Shown: positions 1-10,269 of the stretch, one piece after another
How positions within the stretch are numbered: position 1 is the stretch's first letter
Layout of the letters: the number at the start of each line of letters is the position of its first letter
Assembly (NCBI GenBank): GCA_937136425.1
Contig: CAKZON010000051.1
Location: forward strand, 1 to 64,000
From: an uncultured Crocinitomix sp.
GTDB lineage: Bacteria > Bacteroidota > Bacteroidia > Flavobacteriales_D > Crocinitomicaceae
Direction of reading: 5' to 3'
Length of the DNA stretch: 64,000 nucleotides
Translations under genes and position numbers: made by a program
The notes under the pieces: model-generated
The model's database searches: none
The model's input: only the letters and a program-made list of their open reading frames with translations
What the model was told of the DNA's origin: nothing

Positions 1-1
1 T

Positions 2-676
2 AAAACCGAGCAATATAATAGTGATTGGCGAAAGACCTTTGCATTTAATGCTCAACATAATATTACGATTAACAGAAGAATGAAAATGGCATCAACAATT
101 TCCATTGTTTATCAAAATGGATTATTGAGTACCCCCTTTCATAGAGTATATTTTAATGACGGCGTTATAGATGAAACCTTAAAGTTAGTTCGTGTAGAAA
201 ACCTTCCGAGACAAAAAATAAAATTTGCTACAACTGTAGGACAAAGTATTTTTGTTACTCCTGCGTTAATTCTAAAACCGAGCATTCGATTGTACTATGA
301 TTCATGGAGGAGTGCTGCAATTTCTGCAGATATTGAAGCACCTATAAAATTGAGTAAAATAATTACTTTTTACCCTTTTTATCGTTTTCATATTCAAAGT
401 GCTTCAGAATATTTCAATCCGTATGGTGAGACACCAACTTATCAATATTATGCAACATCAGATTATGATTTGTCAGCTTTTTATGCCCACAAATTTGGTT
501 TAGGAATTCAATTAAACCCTCTGTATGGTATAAATATTATAAAGTCAAAAAAGAAATATAAAGCATTTGTCCTAGATAAGTTTAACTGTAGAATTGGAAG
601 TTATAGGAGATCAACGAAATTGACTGCACAGTTCATCACATTTGGGTTAAGTTTTAAATTTAACCCTATTCGGTAA
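2..676 (+). CDS. DUF3570-like outer membrane protein, 5'-truncated by the window edge
   Basis: Frame is open from base 2 into the listed ORF (KTEQYNSDWRKTFAFNAQHN...); C-terminus FYPFYRFHIQSASEYFNPYGE...YYATSDYDLSAFYAHKFGLGI resembles DUF3570 proteins. Confidence 0.7.
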   Translation, partial: KTEQYNSDWRKTFAFNAQHNITINRRMKMASTISIVYQNGLLSTPFHRVYFNDGVIDETLKLVRVENLPRQKIKFATTVGQSIFVTPALILKPSIRLYYDSWRSAAISADIEAPIKLSKIITFYPFYRFHIQSASEYFNPYGETPTYQYYATSDYDLSAFYAHKFGLGIQLNPLYGINIIKSKKKYKAFVLDKFNCRIGSYRRSTKLTAQFITFGLSFKFNPIR

Positions 677-759
677 CTAAGTAAACATATAACTGGTACC
701 AAAAATTGTTTGAAACTGACAAGAAAAGTCAATTACTTAGAATACTTTTGATCATATAA

Positions 760-1434
760 ATGAATTGCATGAAAAGTATGGTTAAATCTATGTTGCCAAT
801 AATTGGTGTTTTTATTGTATGCAGCTGTACAAGCAATCCTAATACGGAATACACTGAAAGTAACGTGCTCTTAGAGATAGATTCAACTAAAAACTTACTT
901 ATTGATTATCCTCCAAATTATGAGGATAATGATGTAAATGCTGTAATTGAAATTCCTTCAGGAACGCTAGAAAAATGGGAGCTAAATAAAACTACAGGAC
1001 AAATCGAAAGGGATTCAATCAATGGGGTTCCACGAACAATTAATTATTTAGGATACCCTGGAAATTATGGGATGATTCCACAGACCTTGCTTTCTAAAGA
1101 AGCTGGAGGTGATGGTGACCCACTAGACATAATTGTTTTAGGGCCGCCCGCCTCAAGGGGGAGTGTTATTAAATGCAAGGTGATAGGAGTTCTCTATTTA
1201 TTAGATAATGGAGAACAAGATGATAAACTAATCGCCTTGTCAACTAATTCCCCATTTTATTCAATCAATAGTATTACGGAATTGGATGAAAAACAGAAAG
1301 GAATTTCGGAAATTTTAAAACTTTGGTTTACCAATTATAAAGGCCCTGAAAAAATGAAATCAAAAGGGTTTGGAAGTAGAAATGAAGCTTTAAAAATAGT
1401 TGACAAGGCAATACAAGAGTTTATTAATAATTAA
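760..1434 (+). CDS. ppa: Family I inorganic pyrophosphatase with lipoprotein signal
   Basis: NYGMIPQTLLSKEAGGDGDPLDIIVLG motif; N-terminal hydrophobic stretch ending in VCSC lipobox-like site. Confidence 0.85.
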   Translation: MNCMKSMVKSMLPIIGVFIVCSCTSNPNTEYTESNVLLEIDSTKNLLIDYPPNYEDNDVNAVIEIPSGTLEKWELNKTTGQIERDSINGVPRTINYLGYPGNYGMIPQTLLSKEAGGDGDPLDIIVLGPPASRGSVIKCKVIGVLYLLDNGEQDDKLIALSTNSPFYSINSITELDEKQKGISEILKLWFTNYKGPEKMKSKGFGSRNEALKIVDKAIQEFINN

Positions 1435-1456
1435 GTTTTTTCAGTAGTTATTTTCC

Positions 1457-1795
1457 TTAATTTAAAATTGCCTTTACGCGTTGAACTGTGTCAAATTTTG
1501 ATAACGTTAACCTTATAATACTATTTTCTGTAGCGATTAAGTTATGCGAAATGTCACCTTTTAAACTAATTAAATTACCTCTAGCCAACTCGTAAACCTG
1601 TCCATTAACGCCAAAGTTAATAGCGCCATCCACCACTTCAACCATAATTGGAAAGGGGGATTTATGTTCTTTCATTTGTTGCCCATTGGCTAAAAGAATC
1701 CTAATTTCTTTTGTGAAACTTGTTTCCAATATTACCTTAACCAAAGGGCTATCTCCTTCAAAAGACAAATCATTATATAAGTGTATTAGTTGCAT
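1457..1795 (-). CDS. Small cupin-fold protein
   Basis: 112 aa; ...GQVYELARGNLISLKGDISHNLIATENSIIRLTL resembles cupin_2 C-terminal motif. Confidence 0.6.
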   Translation of the reverse strand: MQLIHLYNDLSFEGDSPLVKVILETSFTKEIRILLANGQQMKEHKSPFPIMVEVVDGAINFGVNGQVYELARGNLISLKGDISHNLIATENSIIRLTLSKFDTVQRVKAILN

Positions 1796-1850
1796 TCTTA
1801 TTGTTTTTGATAGGTGTTCTAATTATGATTTTCTTACTTAACGCACATAT

Positions 1851-2513
1851 CTATTGACCTAATTTACCCAACGTTATTGTGTAATATTTGCGTATTACCA
1901 AATCCCCAGCTTTGCTCATTACTTGATCTTCTTTGTTCGTAATGTTTCTAATTTCAAAATTTGAAATGCTAATAAGTTTTTTGAATTTGTCTATATCATA
2001 TAATTGAAAACCAAACTGGGTGAAAGGAAGTTTTAGCATGAATGATTTATCTGCAAAAACTAAGCAAAATGTACCGCTTGGTTTTAAAACTCGGCTTATT
2101 TCATTGAGTAATAAACGGGCGTCTTCCCAGAAGTAAATTGTATTTACAGACAAAACATGATCAAATGAATTGTTGTCAAAAGGAATCTTTAATCCATCAT
2201 ATAATTCAAAAATGGCAATGTTATCAGGAGTATATAGTCGATTTAGTTTTTTTGCCTGGTTTTTCATTTCTTCAGAAATTTCCAACCCTGTATATCTAAC
2301 GTTAGCTGCTTTTTCTAAAATATGTTTGACATGTCCTCCGTTGCCATGACCTAATTCTAGCAAAGAATGGTTTTTTTGAATAGTTATTGATTCTATTGCG
2401 CTCATGGTCATTCCAATGTTAGTCTCGTTCATGGATTTCCCCATTTCAATGCCGTTTTCACCTGTTGGTGTTTTCAGTTGTGCGGCAATTTCTTTAAGAT
2501 CTTCAGTTGTCAT
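1851..2513 (-). CDS. Class I SAM-dependent methyltransferase
   Basis: LLELGHGNGGHVKHIL motif I; FDHVLSVNTIYFWED...LKPSGTFCLVF. Confidence 0.85.
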   Translation of the reverse strand: MTTEDLKEIAAQLKTPTGENGIEMGKSMNETNIGMTMSAIESITIQKNHSLLELGHGNGGHVKHILEKAANVRYTGLEISEEMKNQAKKLNRLYTPDNIAIFELYDGLKIPFDNNSFDHVLSVNTIYFWEDARLLLNEISRVLKPSGTFCLVFADKSFMLKLPFTQFGFQLYDIDKFKKLISISNFEIRNITNKEDQVMSKAGDLVIRKYYTITLGKLGQ

Positions 2514-2528
2514 TATTCTAATTAGCTT

Positions 2529-2963
2529 TTATAATACCACTTCCTTTTTTGCCGTTAAAGCTGAAAAAAGGTGAATAATTTTATCTTCAATTTTTGAAGC
2601 TTTTATGATTAATTCAAATTTACAATTGGAAATTTCGTCCTTTGTCGCACATTTTTGATCGACTAAAAGAAATAGCGTTTTCACAATAACTTTTTGAGTT
2701 TTAATTTGATTCTTTATTTCTTGGATTCGTTTTAAATGTTCAATTTCAGTAATTGATGCAAGATTGTCCTGAATAACTTCGTATAAAGTCATTATTTTGG
2801 TGAATACAACCAACACCTCAATTAAACTACTTTGAGATATGTCGCACAAATCGGAAGTAGATATTGACTTTTGAAATTTAAAGTATTGAGCTTCATCAAA
2901 AGTTAAATCATCCAATGGTGCTTCATTCCTCATGTTTGTTTTCCAGAATCTTATGGATTTCAT
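2529..2963 (-). CDS. Hypothetical protein (probable start MKSIRFWK, downstream of the listed ORF start)
   Basis: ORF 2529-3134; residues before M58 look like untranslated leader. Confidence 0.5.
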   Translation of the reverse strand: MKSIRFWKTNMRNEAPLDDLTFDEAQYFKFQKSISTSDLCDISQSSLIEVLVVFTKIMTLYEVIQDNLASITEIEHLKRIQEIKNQIKTQKVIVKTLFLLVDQKCATKDEISNCKFELIIKASKIEDKIIHLFSALTAKKEVVL

Positions 2964-3151
2964 AGTTGACGTTTTGTTATTTAGATTGATTCTAAACAGT
3001 GCTGCAAATCTAAATTTCAAATCAACTGAATGCAATACCTTTTTTAAGTGATATTGAAAAAATACCTCAAAACAGGTAAAACGAAAGAAAGTAGATTTAA
3101 TTTTTTTTTCATCATAGATAAGAACTAACAACAACTACCTTTGTCAAAAAG

Positions 3152-4795
3152 TTGAAAATTGTGAATGAGTCTTTTCTTCAAAATCCGTTAGCACTCTTAT
3201 TCTTTGTTTGTGCGATTGGTTATTCCATTGGAAAAATAAAGTTTCTAGGAGGAACCTTAGGTGTTTCAGCAATCTTGTTTGTAGGTTTAATTTTTGGAGC
3301 TTTAATTGAAGGAACAAAAGTTCCTGTTATTGTATTTGAACTAGGTTTAGTCTTGTTTGTATACTCTATAGGAATAAGTACTGGAGCTGCATTTTTTAGA
3401 TCGATAAAAAAAAATGGTTTTAGGGATATCAGTTTTGTGTTAATTACATTGTCGATCTCACTTTTAATTGCAGTTATTACTTTTTATAGCTTAGGTGTGA
3501 GCCCTGAACTAATTACAGGTGTTTATGCAGGCACATCCACCAATACACCAGCATTGGCAGGGGTAATTCAAATGGTAAGGGAAAATGATCTTGGTAATGT
3601 GGATAACATAACGCAAGCCCTTACTGTTGGGTATACATTTTCATATCCATTAGGCATTTTAGGAGTTCTTTTCGTCTTTAGATTAATGAAAAGAATATTG
3701 AAAATTGATTTTTCAAAAGAGTTATCAGAGCTAAAAAAAGTCTACCCGCTAGAGGATGAACTTTCATCTAAATCAATTCGAATAACAAATACAGATCTGG
3801 TTGGAAAAAACTTGCGGGATATTCACTCAGATTGGAATTTCAATATTCTTTTTGGGCGGGTAAGCAGTAATAATGGTAAACCTCAATTGCCGCATTGGGA
3901 TTATGAAATTCAAGAGGGGGATAACCTAATGGTAATTGGTAGTCCAACAACCTTAGAAGAGGTAGTGGACGCTTTTGGGGAGGAATCTGAAAATAATATT
4001 TCTTATGACCGTAAGCATTATGATGTTCGGACGATATTTGTTAGTAACCCCGATTTGTTTGGACGTGAATTGTCCAGTCTTAATTTAAGTCAAAATCATG
4101 ATGCGATTATAACTCGAATAAGGAGGGGAGATATTGATATGCTTGCTAAACCTGATGTTGTGCTTGAGGCAGGTGATAGAATTAGGTTCGTTGCGAAAAG
4201 AAAAGACCTAAATGCACTTTCAAAACTGTTCGGGGATTCATATAATGCTGTTAGCCAAGTAAACATTTTCACATTTGGTATTGGTATTACAATTGGGCTA
4301 TTAGTTGGAGCAATTGAATTTAATATTTCTGATGCAATTAGCTTTAAATTAGGAATTGCAGGTGGTCCGTTAATTGTTGGGTTAATATTAGGTGCGGTTC
4401 GCCGAACGGGGTCTATTTCTTGGATTCCTCCTTATGGTGTAAATACTACAATGAATCAATTCGGTTTAATTTTACTTTTGGCGGTTATAGGAATTAATTC
4501 TGGCGGAGCATTTACTTCAAATATTGATCATGGAATATGGGAAATGGCGTTATTGGGTGGGGTAATTATTACTGTAGTTTCAACTATAATAAGCATACTC
4601 ATTGGTTATAAACTCTTGAAAATTCCATTTTCTTTATTGTTAGGATTTTTATCCAATCAACCTGCAATTTTAGAATTTTCAAAAGAGATGACCGGGAATA
4701 GAGTTCCGTTAATTGCCTATTCGATAATGTTCCCAATTGCCTTAATTATTAAAGTCTTATTTGCTCAGTTGCTTTATTCAGCTCTCATTAATTAA
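3152..4795 (+). CDS. AspT/YidE/YbjL-type antiporter with duplicated TrkA-C domains
   Basis: 547 aa; two membrane blocks flanking two RCK/TrkA_C-like domains; GTSTNTPAL motif. Confidence 0.85.
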   Translation: MKIVNESFLQNPLALLFFVCAIGYSIGKIKFLGGTLGVSAILFVGLIFGALIEGTKVPVIVFELGLVLFVYSIGISTGAAFFRSIKKNGFRDISFVLITLSISLLIAVITFYSLGVSPELITGVYAGTSTNTPALAGVIQMVRENDLGNVDNITQALTVGYTFSYPLGILGVLFVFRLMKRILKIDFSKELSELKKVYPLEDELSSKSIRITNTDLVGKNLRDIHSDWNFNILFGRVSSNNGKPQLPHWDYEIQEGDNLMVIGSPTTLEEVVDAFGEESENNISYDRKHYDVRTIFVSNPDLFGRELSSLNLSQNHDAIITRIRRGDIDMLAKPDVVLEAGDRIRFVAKRKDLNALSKLFGDSYNAVSQVNIFTFGIGITIGLLVGAIEFNISDAISFKLGIAGGPLIVGLILGAVRRTGSISWIPPYGVNTTMNQFGLILLLAVIGINSGGAFTSNIDHGIWEMALLGGVIITVVSTIISILIGYKLLKIPFSLLLGFLSNQPAILEFSKEMTGNRVPLIAYSIMFPIALIIKVLFAQLLYSALIN

Positions 4796-4833
4796 TTCTG
4801 ATAAGGGAAGTTTTACAGTTATTTGTAATTGGC

Positions 4834-4862
4834 AGCAATTTATTTTAAGTAAATAAATTGCT
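4834..4862. repeat. Perfect 12-bp inverted repeat (AGCAATTTATTT-TAAGT-AAATAAATTGCT)
   Basis: Read directly; no U-tract on either side. Confidence 0.7.
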
Positions 4863-4932
4863 AAAGTTGTAAGGAGTTTATCGCCGTAACGACAAAGGCG
4901 ACTAGGTTATTCTTAAAAATGCTAAATTCCCT

Positions 4933-7377
4933 GTGACAAAATTCAATTTTGTTTTGATTATAATCCTGATGACTATTGGCATATCTGCTAACAGTCAAAT
5001 AACAATTAATGGGTGTTTAAAGGATTCGACAACGCATGAAAAATTGCCGTTTACGCAGGTAAGGCTAATTTCTTCTGGATTTGGAATGTATACAGATACT
5101 TCTGGTTGTTTTACAATTTCAAGTCCGAGTGAACAGGATACTTTATTAATAAGACTGATTGGGTATAGTGAAAAAAAGATTGCTATAAATACAGGCGTTC
5201 ATGATTTGCAGGAGATTTATCTTTCTACCAAAACACATAACCTAAATACCGTTTTAGTAACTCCTGGTGAAAGTAGAATTTCAAAATTATTAAAGAATGT
5301 AAGCAAGCGGAAAAAGCAGAATAATTTGGAGAATTTACCATTTTATGAATGCGATCGTTATCAAAAAAACATAATTGAACTTGCTGATTTTTCGCCAGAA
5401 TTACTTGATAAAAAGGCAATGAAGAAAATGAGTTTTATTGCTGATTATGTTGACACGACTGATGGCTCGCAAAAACTTCCAGTATTTTTTAGTGAAAAGG
5501 TAGGGAGTTATTATTTCCGAAAATCAACAGAAAGAGAGAAAGAGATAATAGAGGGGGAGTTAGAAAGTGGGACACTTAAATTAGATGTGAAAGAGCTTTT
5601 AGGTGCTAATGATTGCAATCTTAATTTTTATGAAAACAATTGCCTTCTCTTTGGTAAAGCATTTCAAAGCCCAATTGCTGATAATTGTAATTTATTTTAT
5701 CAGTACGAATTTATGGAGGATGACACGTTGAACAGTGGCGTGGCTTATCATTTAAAATTTAAACCAAAACTTAAAGGAGAACGACTTTTTAATGGTGAGT
5801 TTTGGATTGATCAAAAAAGTTATGCTTTAATAAAAATTACTGCAGATATAGCGTCTGACGTGAATATTAATTATGTTTCTGGATTGTCAATTAATCAAGA
5901 ATTTGAAGCGGTTGATAGTTTGTTTTTAATGCGCAAAGAAAGCATTGCAATTAAGTTTGAAATTCCACAAGTAAGAAAAAAGAAGGACCCAACATTGGGA
6001 GTGATGACCAATGAGTTAATTCAGAATAATTTGGTGCAAAACTTTCCTAGAGAATCAAAATTTTATGATGAGCAATTAGTTGTGATTGACAGTGCTGGTG
6101 AAATGTCTGCGGATTTTTGGGTGGAGAAAAGACATGAGCAGTTAAGTGAAAAAGAGAGTAATGTAGCTGAAATGACCGATTCTTTGCAAAATAATTCATC
6201 TTTCCAGTTTTATAAGAAACTCACACAAATGTCATTTACTGGTTATTGGAATTTGGGTAAGATAGAGGTTGGAAATATTTATACTTTTTACAATAGAAAT
6301 GCCTACGAAAAAAATCGTTTTATACTATCTCTTCGCACCTCCAATTTATGGAGCGAAAATGCTGAGGTCTCCGGATTTTTAGGGTACGGGACTGGAGATC
6401 AAGATTGGAAATATGAAGGAAGGTATAAGTGGAAATCAAAGCGCAAACGTTATGAAATGTGGGACTTTGGTTATCGAAAAAAAATAGAACAATTAGGATT
6501 GATTGAGCATATTGGAGATGTTGGTAATGCTTTTACCTCGATCGTTTCATATAAACCACAAGATAAACTGACTTTGGTGAAAAAAGGATGGTTAAATCTT
6601 GAAAAAGAGTGGAAACCTTGGTTTAGAACATTCCATTCAGTGTCTTGGAATAATTATGATTTGCTTGGCAAACTCTCAAAAATGGAAACAAATCCAGTTA
6701 GCATGACTCCAATGGATACCGGCTTGAGATCTTTTCAAATTAAAAATCAAATAACCTTCTCTAAAAATGAACGATTTATAGGCCCAACTTTTAATCGGTT
6801 CTCATTAGGGTCAACTTTACCAATTGTTTCTTTTGGATATACTGTAGGGATAAAAGGAGTGCTGAATAGTGAATATGAATTTCATCAATTTGATTTTATT
6901 TGGAAACATCAAGTGCATTTGGGTGCATTAGGCAAAAGTAGTTACGCCATACACGCAGGAAAAATTATTGGAGAGGTTGATTTTCCGTTTACACATATCC
7001 ATCAGGGGAATGAAACTCTTTATTTGCAAGAGTTTAATTTTAACTTAATGAACTACTATGAATTTGCAAGTACAGAGTGGGTTGACGTCTTTTATGAGCA
7101 CAATTTTCAAGGATTAATTCTCAATAGAATTCCACTATTAAAACGCATGAATATGAGGTTAGCCGTAACAGGAAAAATGGCTTGGGGTAGAATTCAAAAC
7201 GAAAATATTGAAATTCCTGAATTTATTGGTCAAAGTGAGATTCCTTATGTTGAGGTAGGAGTAGGGTTAGATAATGTGTTCAAAGTTATTCGTGTTGATT
7301 TTGTAAAACGACTAACGCATACTGGTGGAGTAGGAGCAGATTACGGGGTTAGATTCCGCTTTTCACCACAATTTTAA
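4933..7377 (+). CDS. DUF5686 / carboxypeptidase-like regulatory domain outer membrane protein
   Basis: GTG start, signal peptide, CarboxypepD_reg-like N-term (GCLKDSTTHEKLPFTQVRL), long beta-rich C-terminus. Confidence 0.75.
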   Translation: MTKFNFVLIIILMTIGISANSQITINGCLKDSTTHEKLPFTQVRLISSGFGMYTDTSGCFTISSPSEQDTLLIRLIGYSEKKIAINTGVHDLQEIYLSTKTHNLNTVLVTPGESRISKLLKNVSKRKKQNNLENLPFYECDRYQKNIIELADFSPELLDKKAMKKMSFIADYVDTTDGSQKLPVFFSEKVGSYYFRKSTEREKEIIEGELESGTLKLDVKELLGANDCNLNFYENNCLLFGKAFQSPIADNCNLFYQYEFMEDDTLNSGVAYHLKFKPKLKGERLFNGEFWIDQKSYALIKITADIASDVNINYVSGLSINQEFEAVDSLFLMRKESIAIKFEIPQVRKKKDPTLGVMTNELIQNNLVQNFPRESKFYDEQLVVIDSAGEMSADFWVEKRHEQLSEKESNVAEMTDSLQNNSSFQFYKKLTQMSFTGYWNLGKIEVGNIYTFYNRNAYEKNRFILSLRTSNLWSENAEVSGFLGYGTGDQDWKYEGRYKWKSKRKRYEMWDFGYRKKIEQLGLIEHIGDVGNAFTSIVSYKPQDKLTLVKKGWLNLEKEWKPWFRTFHSVSWNNYDLLGKLSKMETNPVSMTPMDTGLRSFQIKNQITFSKNERFIGPTFNRFSLGSTLPIVSFGYTVGIKGVLNSEYEFHQFDFIWKHQVHLGALGKSSYAIHAGKIIGEVDFPFTHIHQGNETLYLQEFNFNLMNYYEFASTEWVDVFYEHNFQGLILNRIPLLKRMNMRLAVTGKMAWGRIQNENIEIPEFIGQSEIPYVEVGVGLDNVFKVIRVDFVKRLTHTGGVGADYGVRFRFSPQF

Positions 7378-7427
7378 ATGATAATTAAAATACTACTGAA
7401 TAACGTTAACCTTTGAGCAGAACTGAC

Positions 7428-7865
7428 TTATTGAGCGCTCCAGTTTTTGTCTGCTTTCTTAACCAAATTAGCAGGGTTTTCTTCTAACCAACTTTTTAGC
7501 GTATTGGTAAAAGCCTTGTTGTAAAAAAGGTAGAGTTTACCGTCTCTAATTTCAAATGTTTCTGGATTAATGGAAACCTTATCACCATTAATTGCCATTG
7601 CATAAGCGCACCAACCTCCGTATTGAGGAATATATTTATCCGGGTTTTTCTTAAAAGTTTCAAGATTTTCTTTGCTTGAAAACTTGTATTTAGCATCCTC
7701 ATAAAGAGAGGTGAACCGGTCGTTTCCTTCAATCGCTGTTCCGTCAAAATAGGCGACAACATCATAGCCTTCAGCTACATATCCTTTTTGTATGTTTTGG
7801 TTAACAGAGCTGGCAAAAAAAACTACGCTTGCAAGACTAAGCACTGTAAATAATACATATTTCAT
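7428..7865 (-). CDS. YHS domain-containing exported protein
   Basis: GYDVVAYFDGTAIEG...YKFSSKENLETFKKNPDKYIPQYGGWCAYA. Confidence 0.85.
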   Translation of the reverse strand: MKYVLFTVLSLASVVFFASSVNQNIQKGYVAEGYDVVAYFDGTAIEGNDRFTSLYEDAKYKFSSKENLETFKKNPDKYIPQYGGWCAYAMAINGDKVSINPETFEIRDGKLYLFYNKAFTNTLKSWLEENPANLVKKADKNWSAQ

Positions 7866-7980
7866 ATAAGGTTGGTCGTATGCTAAAAAAACATCTTACA
7901 GCATGAAGTGTTTTAGCATTACATTTTATTGATTTTTTATTCTATAAATCTGTAAGTTTCTCCCGACGAAAACGACTTAC

Positions 7981-10269
7981 GTGACAATTGCTAAAAAGGG
8001 AATGAGTAGACTCAAGGCTTATATTGCGATTGGCGGACTGGTTTTTCTGTCAATCCTCTGCATCCAGAATATTTCTGGGTTACAGTTTGGGTACAAGTTG
8101 GAGAACTTTTTTGGAGAGGAAGATACGCAATTTCAATTCTATAAAGATTACAAAAACCAGTTTGGTAGCGATAACAATTTTCTAATGATTGGTATCGAAT
8201 CAAAAAATGGAATTTTTGATCAATCATTTTTACAAGAAGTTAACCTTATAAGTGAAAGAATAGAAGAGGTTGATAATGTAACTCGAACTTTTTCACCAAC
8301 CAATATTCGCAGAAAGTTTAAGATGCCTTATTTAGGCGTTAGGAGCGAACCATTGCTCAATTTTTCTTCTGACGAATTACTGACAACAAGTGAGCATAAT
8401 CTAAAGTCTGAAAACATTTACTCCAATTTATTCTCAAATGATGAAACTGCTGTCATATTGTATTTGGTTATTGAAGACACGCTTTCGAAAAAGGATAAAG
8501 GAGCATTATTAGCAAGCGTAAAAGAGGAGACATCTAATAGAAATAATGAAAATAGTCAAATAGCATCTGTTCATTTTGCAGGACAAATTAATACGCAAAT
8601 GTATTATATAGGTGTGTTGGAATATGAAGTAGTTTTATTCGCTTTAATCACGCTCATTTTATTGATTCTATTTATTGCGATTACGTTCCGTAGCTTGTTT
8701 GCAATATTGTCTTCTCTGTTCATATTAGTGTTGGCTGTGGTGTTCTCATTAACCCTAATTAAATGGCAATTAGGTGAATTAGATTTTTTAATGACCATGT
8801 TGCCAACTTTACTTTTTGTAATAGGCGTGTCTAATACAATTCATTTACTGGCAACGTATAGAGATATTTTTCAAAAAAATTCTGACAAAGAAAAAGCCAT
8901 TATCTCAACATTAAAAACAACAGGAGTAGCAACCTTGGTGAGTTCAATAACAACTGCAATTGGATTTTTTGCATTGTACTTTTTGCCCATAGTTCCGTTG
9001 CAGAATTTTGGAATTTATAGCGGCATTGGAATTTTAATAACTTGGGGGACGACAATCGTTTTGCTTCCAGCTCTGCTCATAGTTACAAATCGTTTTGCGG
9101 TAAAACAACGAAAAGGAAGGGATTGGAGTGGTTTTTTGGGAAATAGCTTGAATTTATTTTTGAACAAAAAAAGATTGGTCACAGGTTCTTTAATTTCCTT
9201 ATTAGTTATTGCAATTATTGGAATAACCTTTATAAAAACAAATTCTTATTTCCTTGATGATTTAAGTGATAAAAGTTCGTTAAAAAAGGAATTGAACTTT
9301 TTTGAACAAAAATTTGGAGGAATTAGACCTTTTGAATTAGCCGTAACTGTCAAAGACGCTTCAAAAAACTTGTTAGACATTGCATCTATGAATCAACTAG
9401 AGCAAATAGACAATTACTTGGAAGAATCTTACGGTGTTGGGATGTTGCTATCGGTCAATTCAGTATTTAAAGAAGCTAATTATTTTCTCCACGCTGGAAA
9501 CAATGAATTTTATCGAATTCCTGAGAGTGCAAATGAATTAGAAGAATTAACGAAGTGTCTTAATAAATATGAAATAATTGATAAGGCTGGATTTATCGTT
9601 GATTCAACAATAACCTCTGCTCGATTTACAGGTAAAATGGATGATATAGGTTCTGCCAAAATGAAGATTAAAAATGATGCGTTATTGGCCTTTCTTGAAC
9701 CTTATAGTGCGAATTTTGATTTTGAAATAACTGGAGCCGCACATTTAATGCACAAAACCAATGAAAACGTGAGCTTACATTTGTTAAAAGGATTATCCTT
9801 TAGTTTGCTCCTGGTTACTTTAATCATTGCAATCTTGTTCAGGTCAATCAAGTTGGCGTTATTCTCACTCATTCCCAATTTTGTGCCTTTATTGTTAATT
9901 GCAGGCTTAATAGGTTGGCTAGGTATTGATCTTAAAATCTCAACAGCTTTAATTTTTACAGTGATTTTTGGAATAGCTGTAGATGACACAATTCATTTCT
10001 TAGTACATTATAAACACGCATTAAAAAAGAACGCACAAGATGCATTAATGAGTACTTATAAAAACGTTGGAGAGAAGTTGATTCTTACAACCTTCATATT
10101 AAGTTCTGGATTTTTAGCATTTACTTTGAGTGAATTTAACAGTACCTTTTTTGCAGGCTTTTTAATCACCTTAGGTTTGCTATTTGCTTTATTGTCAGAT
10201 CTTATTATGCTCCCCATTTTAATTACATACATAGAAAACAAAAAATCATATCAAAAAAATAATTTATGA
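7981..10269 (+). CDS. MMPL/RND-family exporter
   Basis: 762 aa; two repeated TM blocks, FGIAVDDTIHFLVHYKHAL and FVIGVSNTIHLLATYRD. Confidence 0.9.
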   Translation: MTIAKKGMSRLKAYIAIGGLVFLSILCIQNISGLQFGYKLENFFGEEDTQFQFYKDYKNQFGSDNNFLMIGIESKNGIFDQSFLQEVNLISERIEEVDNVTRTFSPTNIRRKFKMPYLGVRSEPLLNFSSDELLTTSEHNLKSENIYSNLFSNDETAVILYLVIEDTLSKKDKGALLASVKEETSNRNNENSQIASVHFAGQINTQMYYIGVLEYEVVLFALITLILLILFIAITFRSLFAILSSLFILVLAVVFSLTLIKWQLGELDFLMTMLPTLLFVIGVSNTIHLLATYRDIFQKNSDKEKAIISTLKTTGVATLVSSITTAIGFFALYFLPIVPLQNFGIYSGIGILITWGTTIVLLPALLIVTNRFAVKQRKGRDWSGFLGNSLNLFLNKKRLVTGSLISLLVIAIIGITFIKTNSYFLDDLSDKSSLKKELNFFEQKFGGIRPFELAVTVKDASKNLLDIASMNQLEQIDNYLEESYGVGMLLSVNSVFKEANYFLHAGNNEFYRIPESANELEELTKCLNKYEIIDKAGFIVDSTITSARFTGKMDDIGSAKMKIKNDALLAFLEPYSANFDFEITGAAHLMHKTNENVSLHLLKGLSFSLLLVTLIIAILFRSIKLALFSLIPNFVPLLLIAGLIGWLGIDLKISTALIFTVIFGIAVDDTIHFLVHYKHALKKNAQDALMSTYKNVGEKLILTTFILSSGFLAFTLSEFNSTFFAGFLITLGLLFALLSDLIMLPILITYIENKKSYQKNNL

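Noticed and set aside
7496-7765. 89-aa minus-strand ORF
   Set aside because: Alternate frame inside the YHS-domain gene
8012-10241. Minus-strand ORFs opposite the MMPL exporter
   Set aside because: Antisense shadows of a clear membrane transporter CDS
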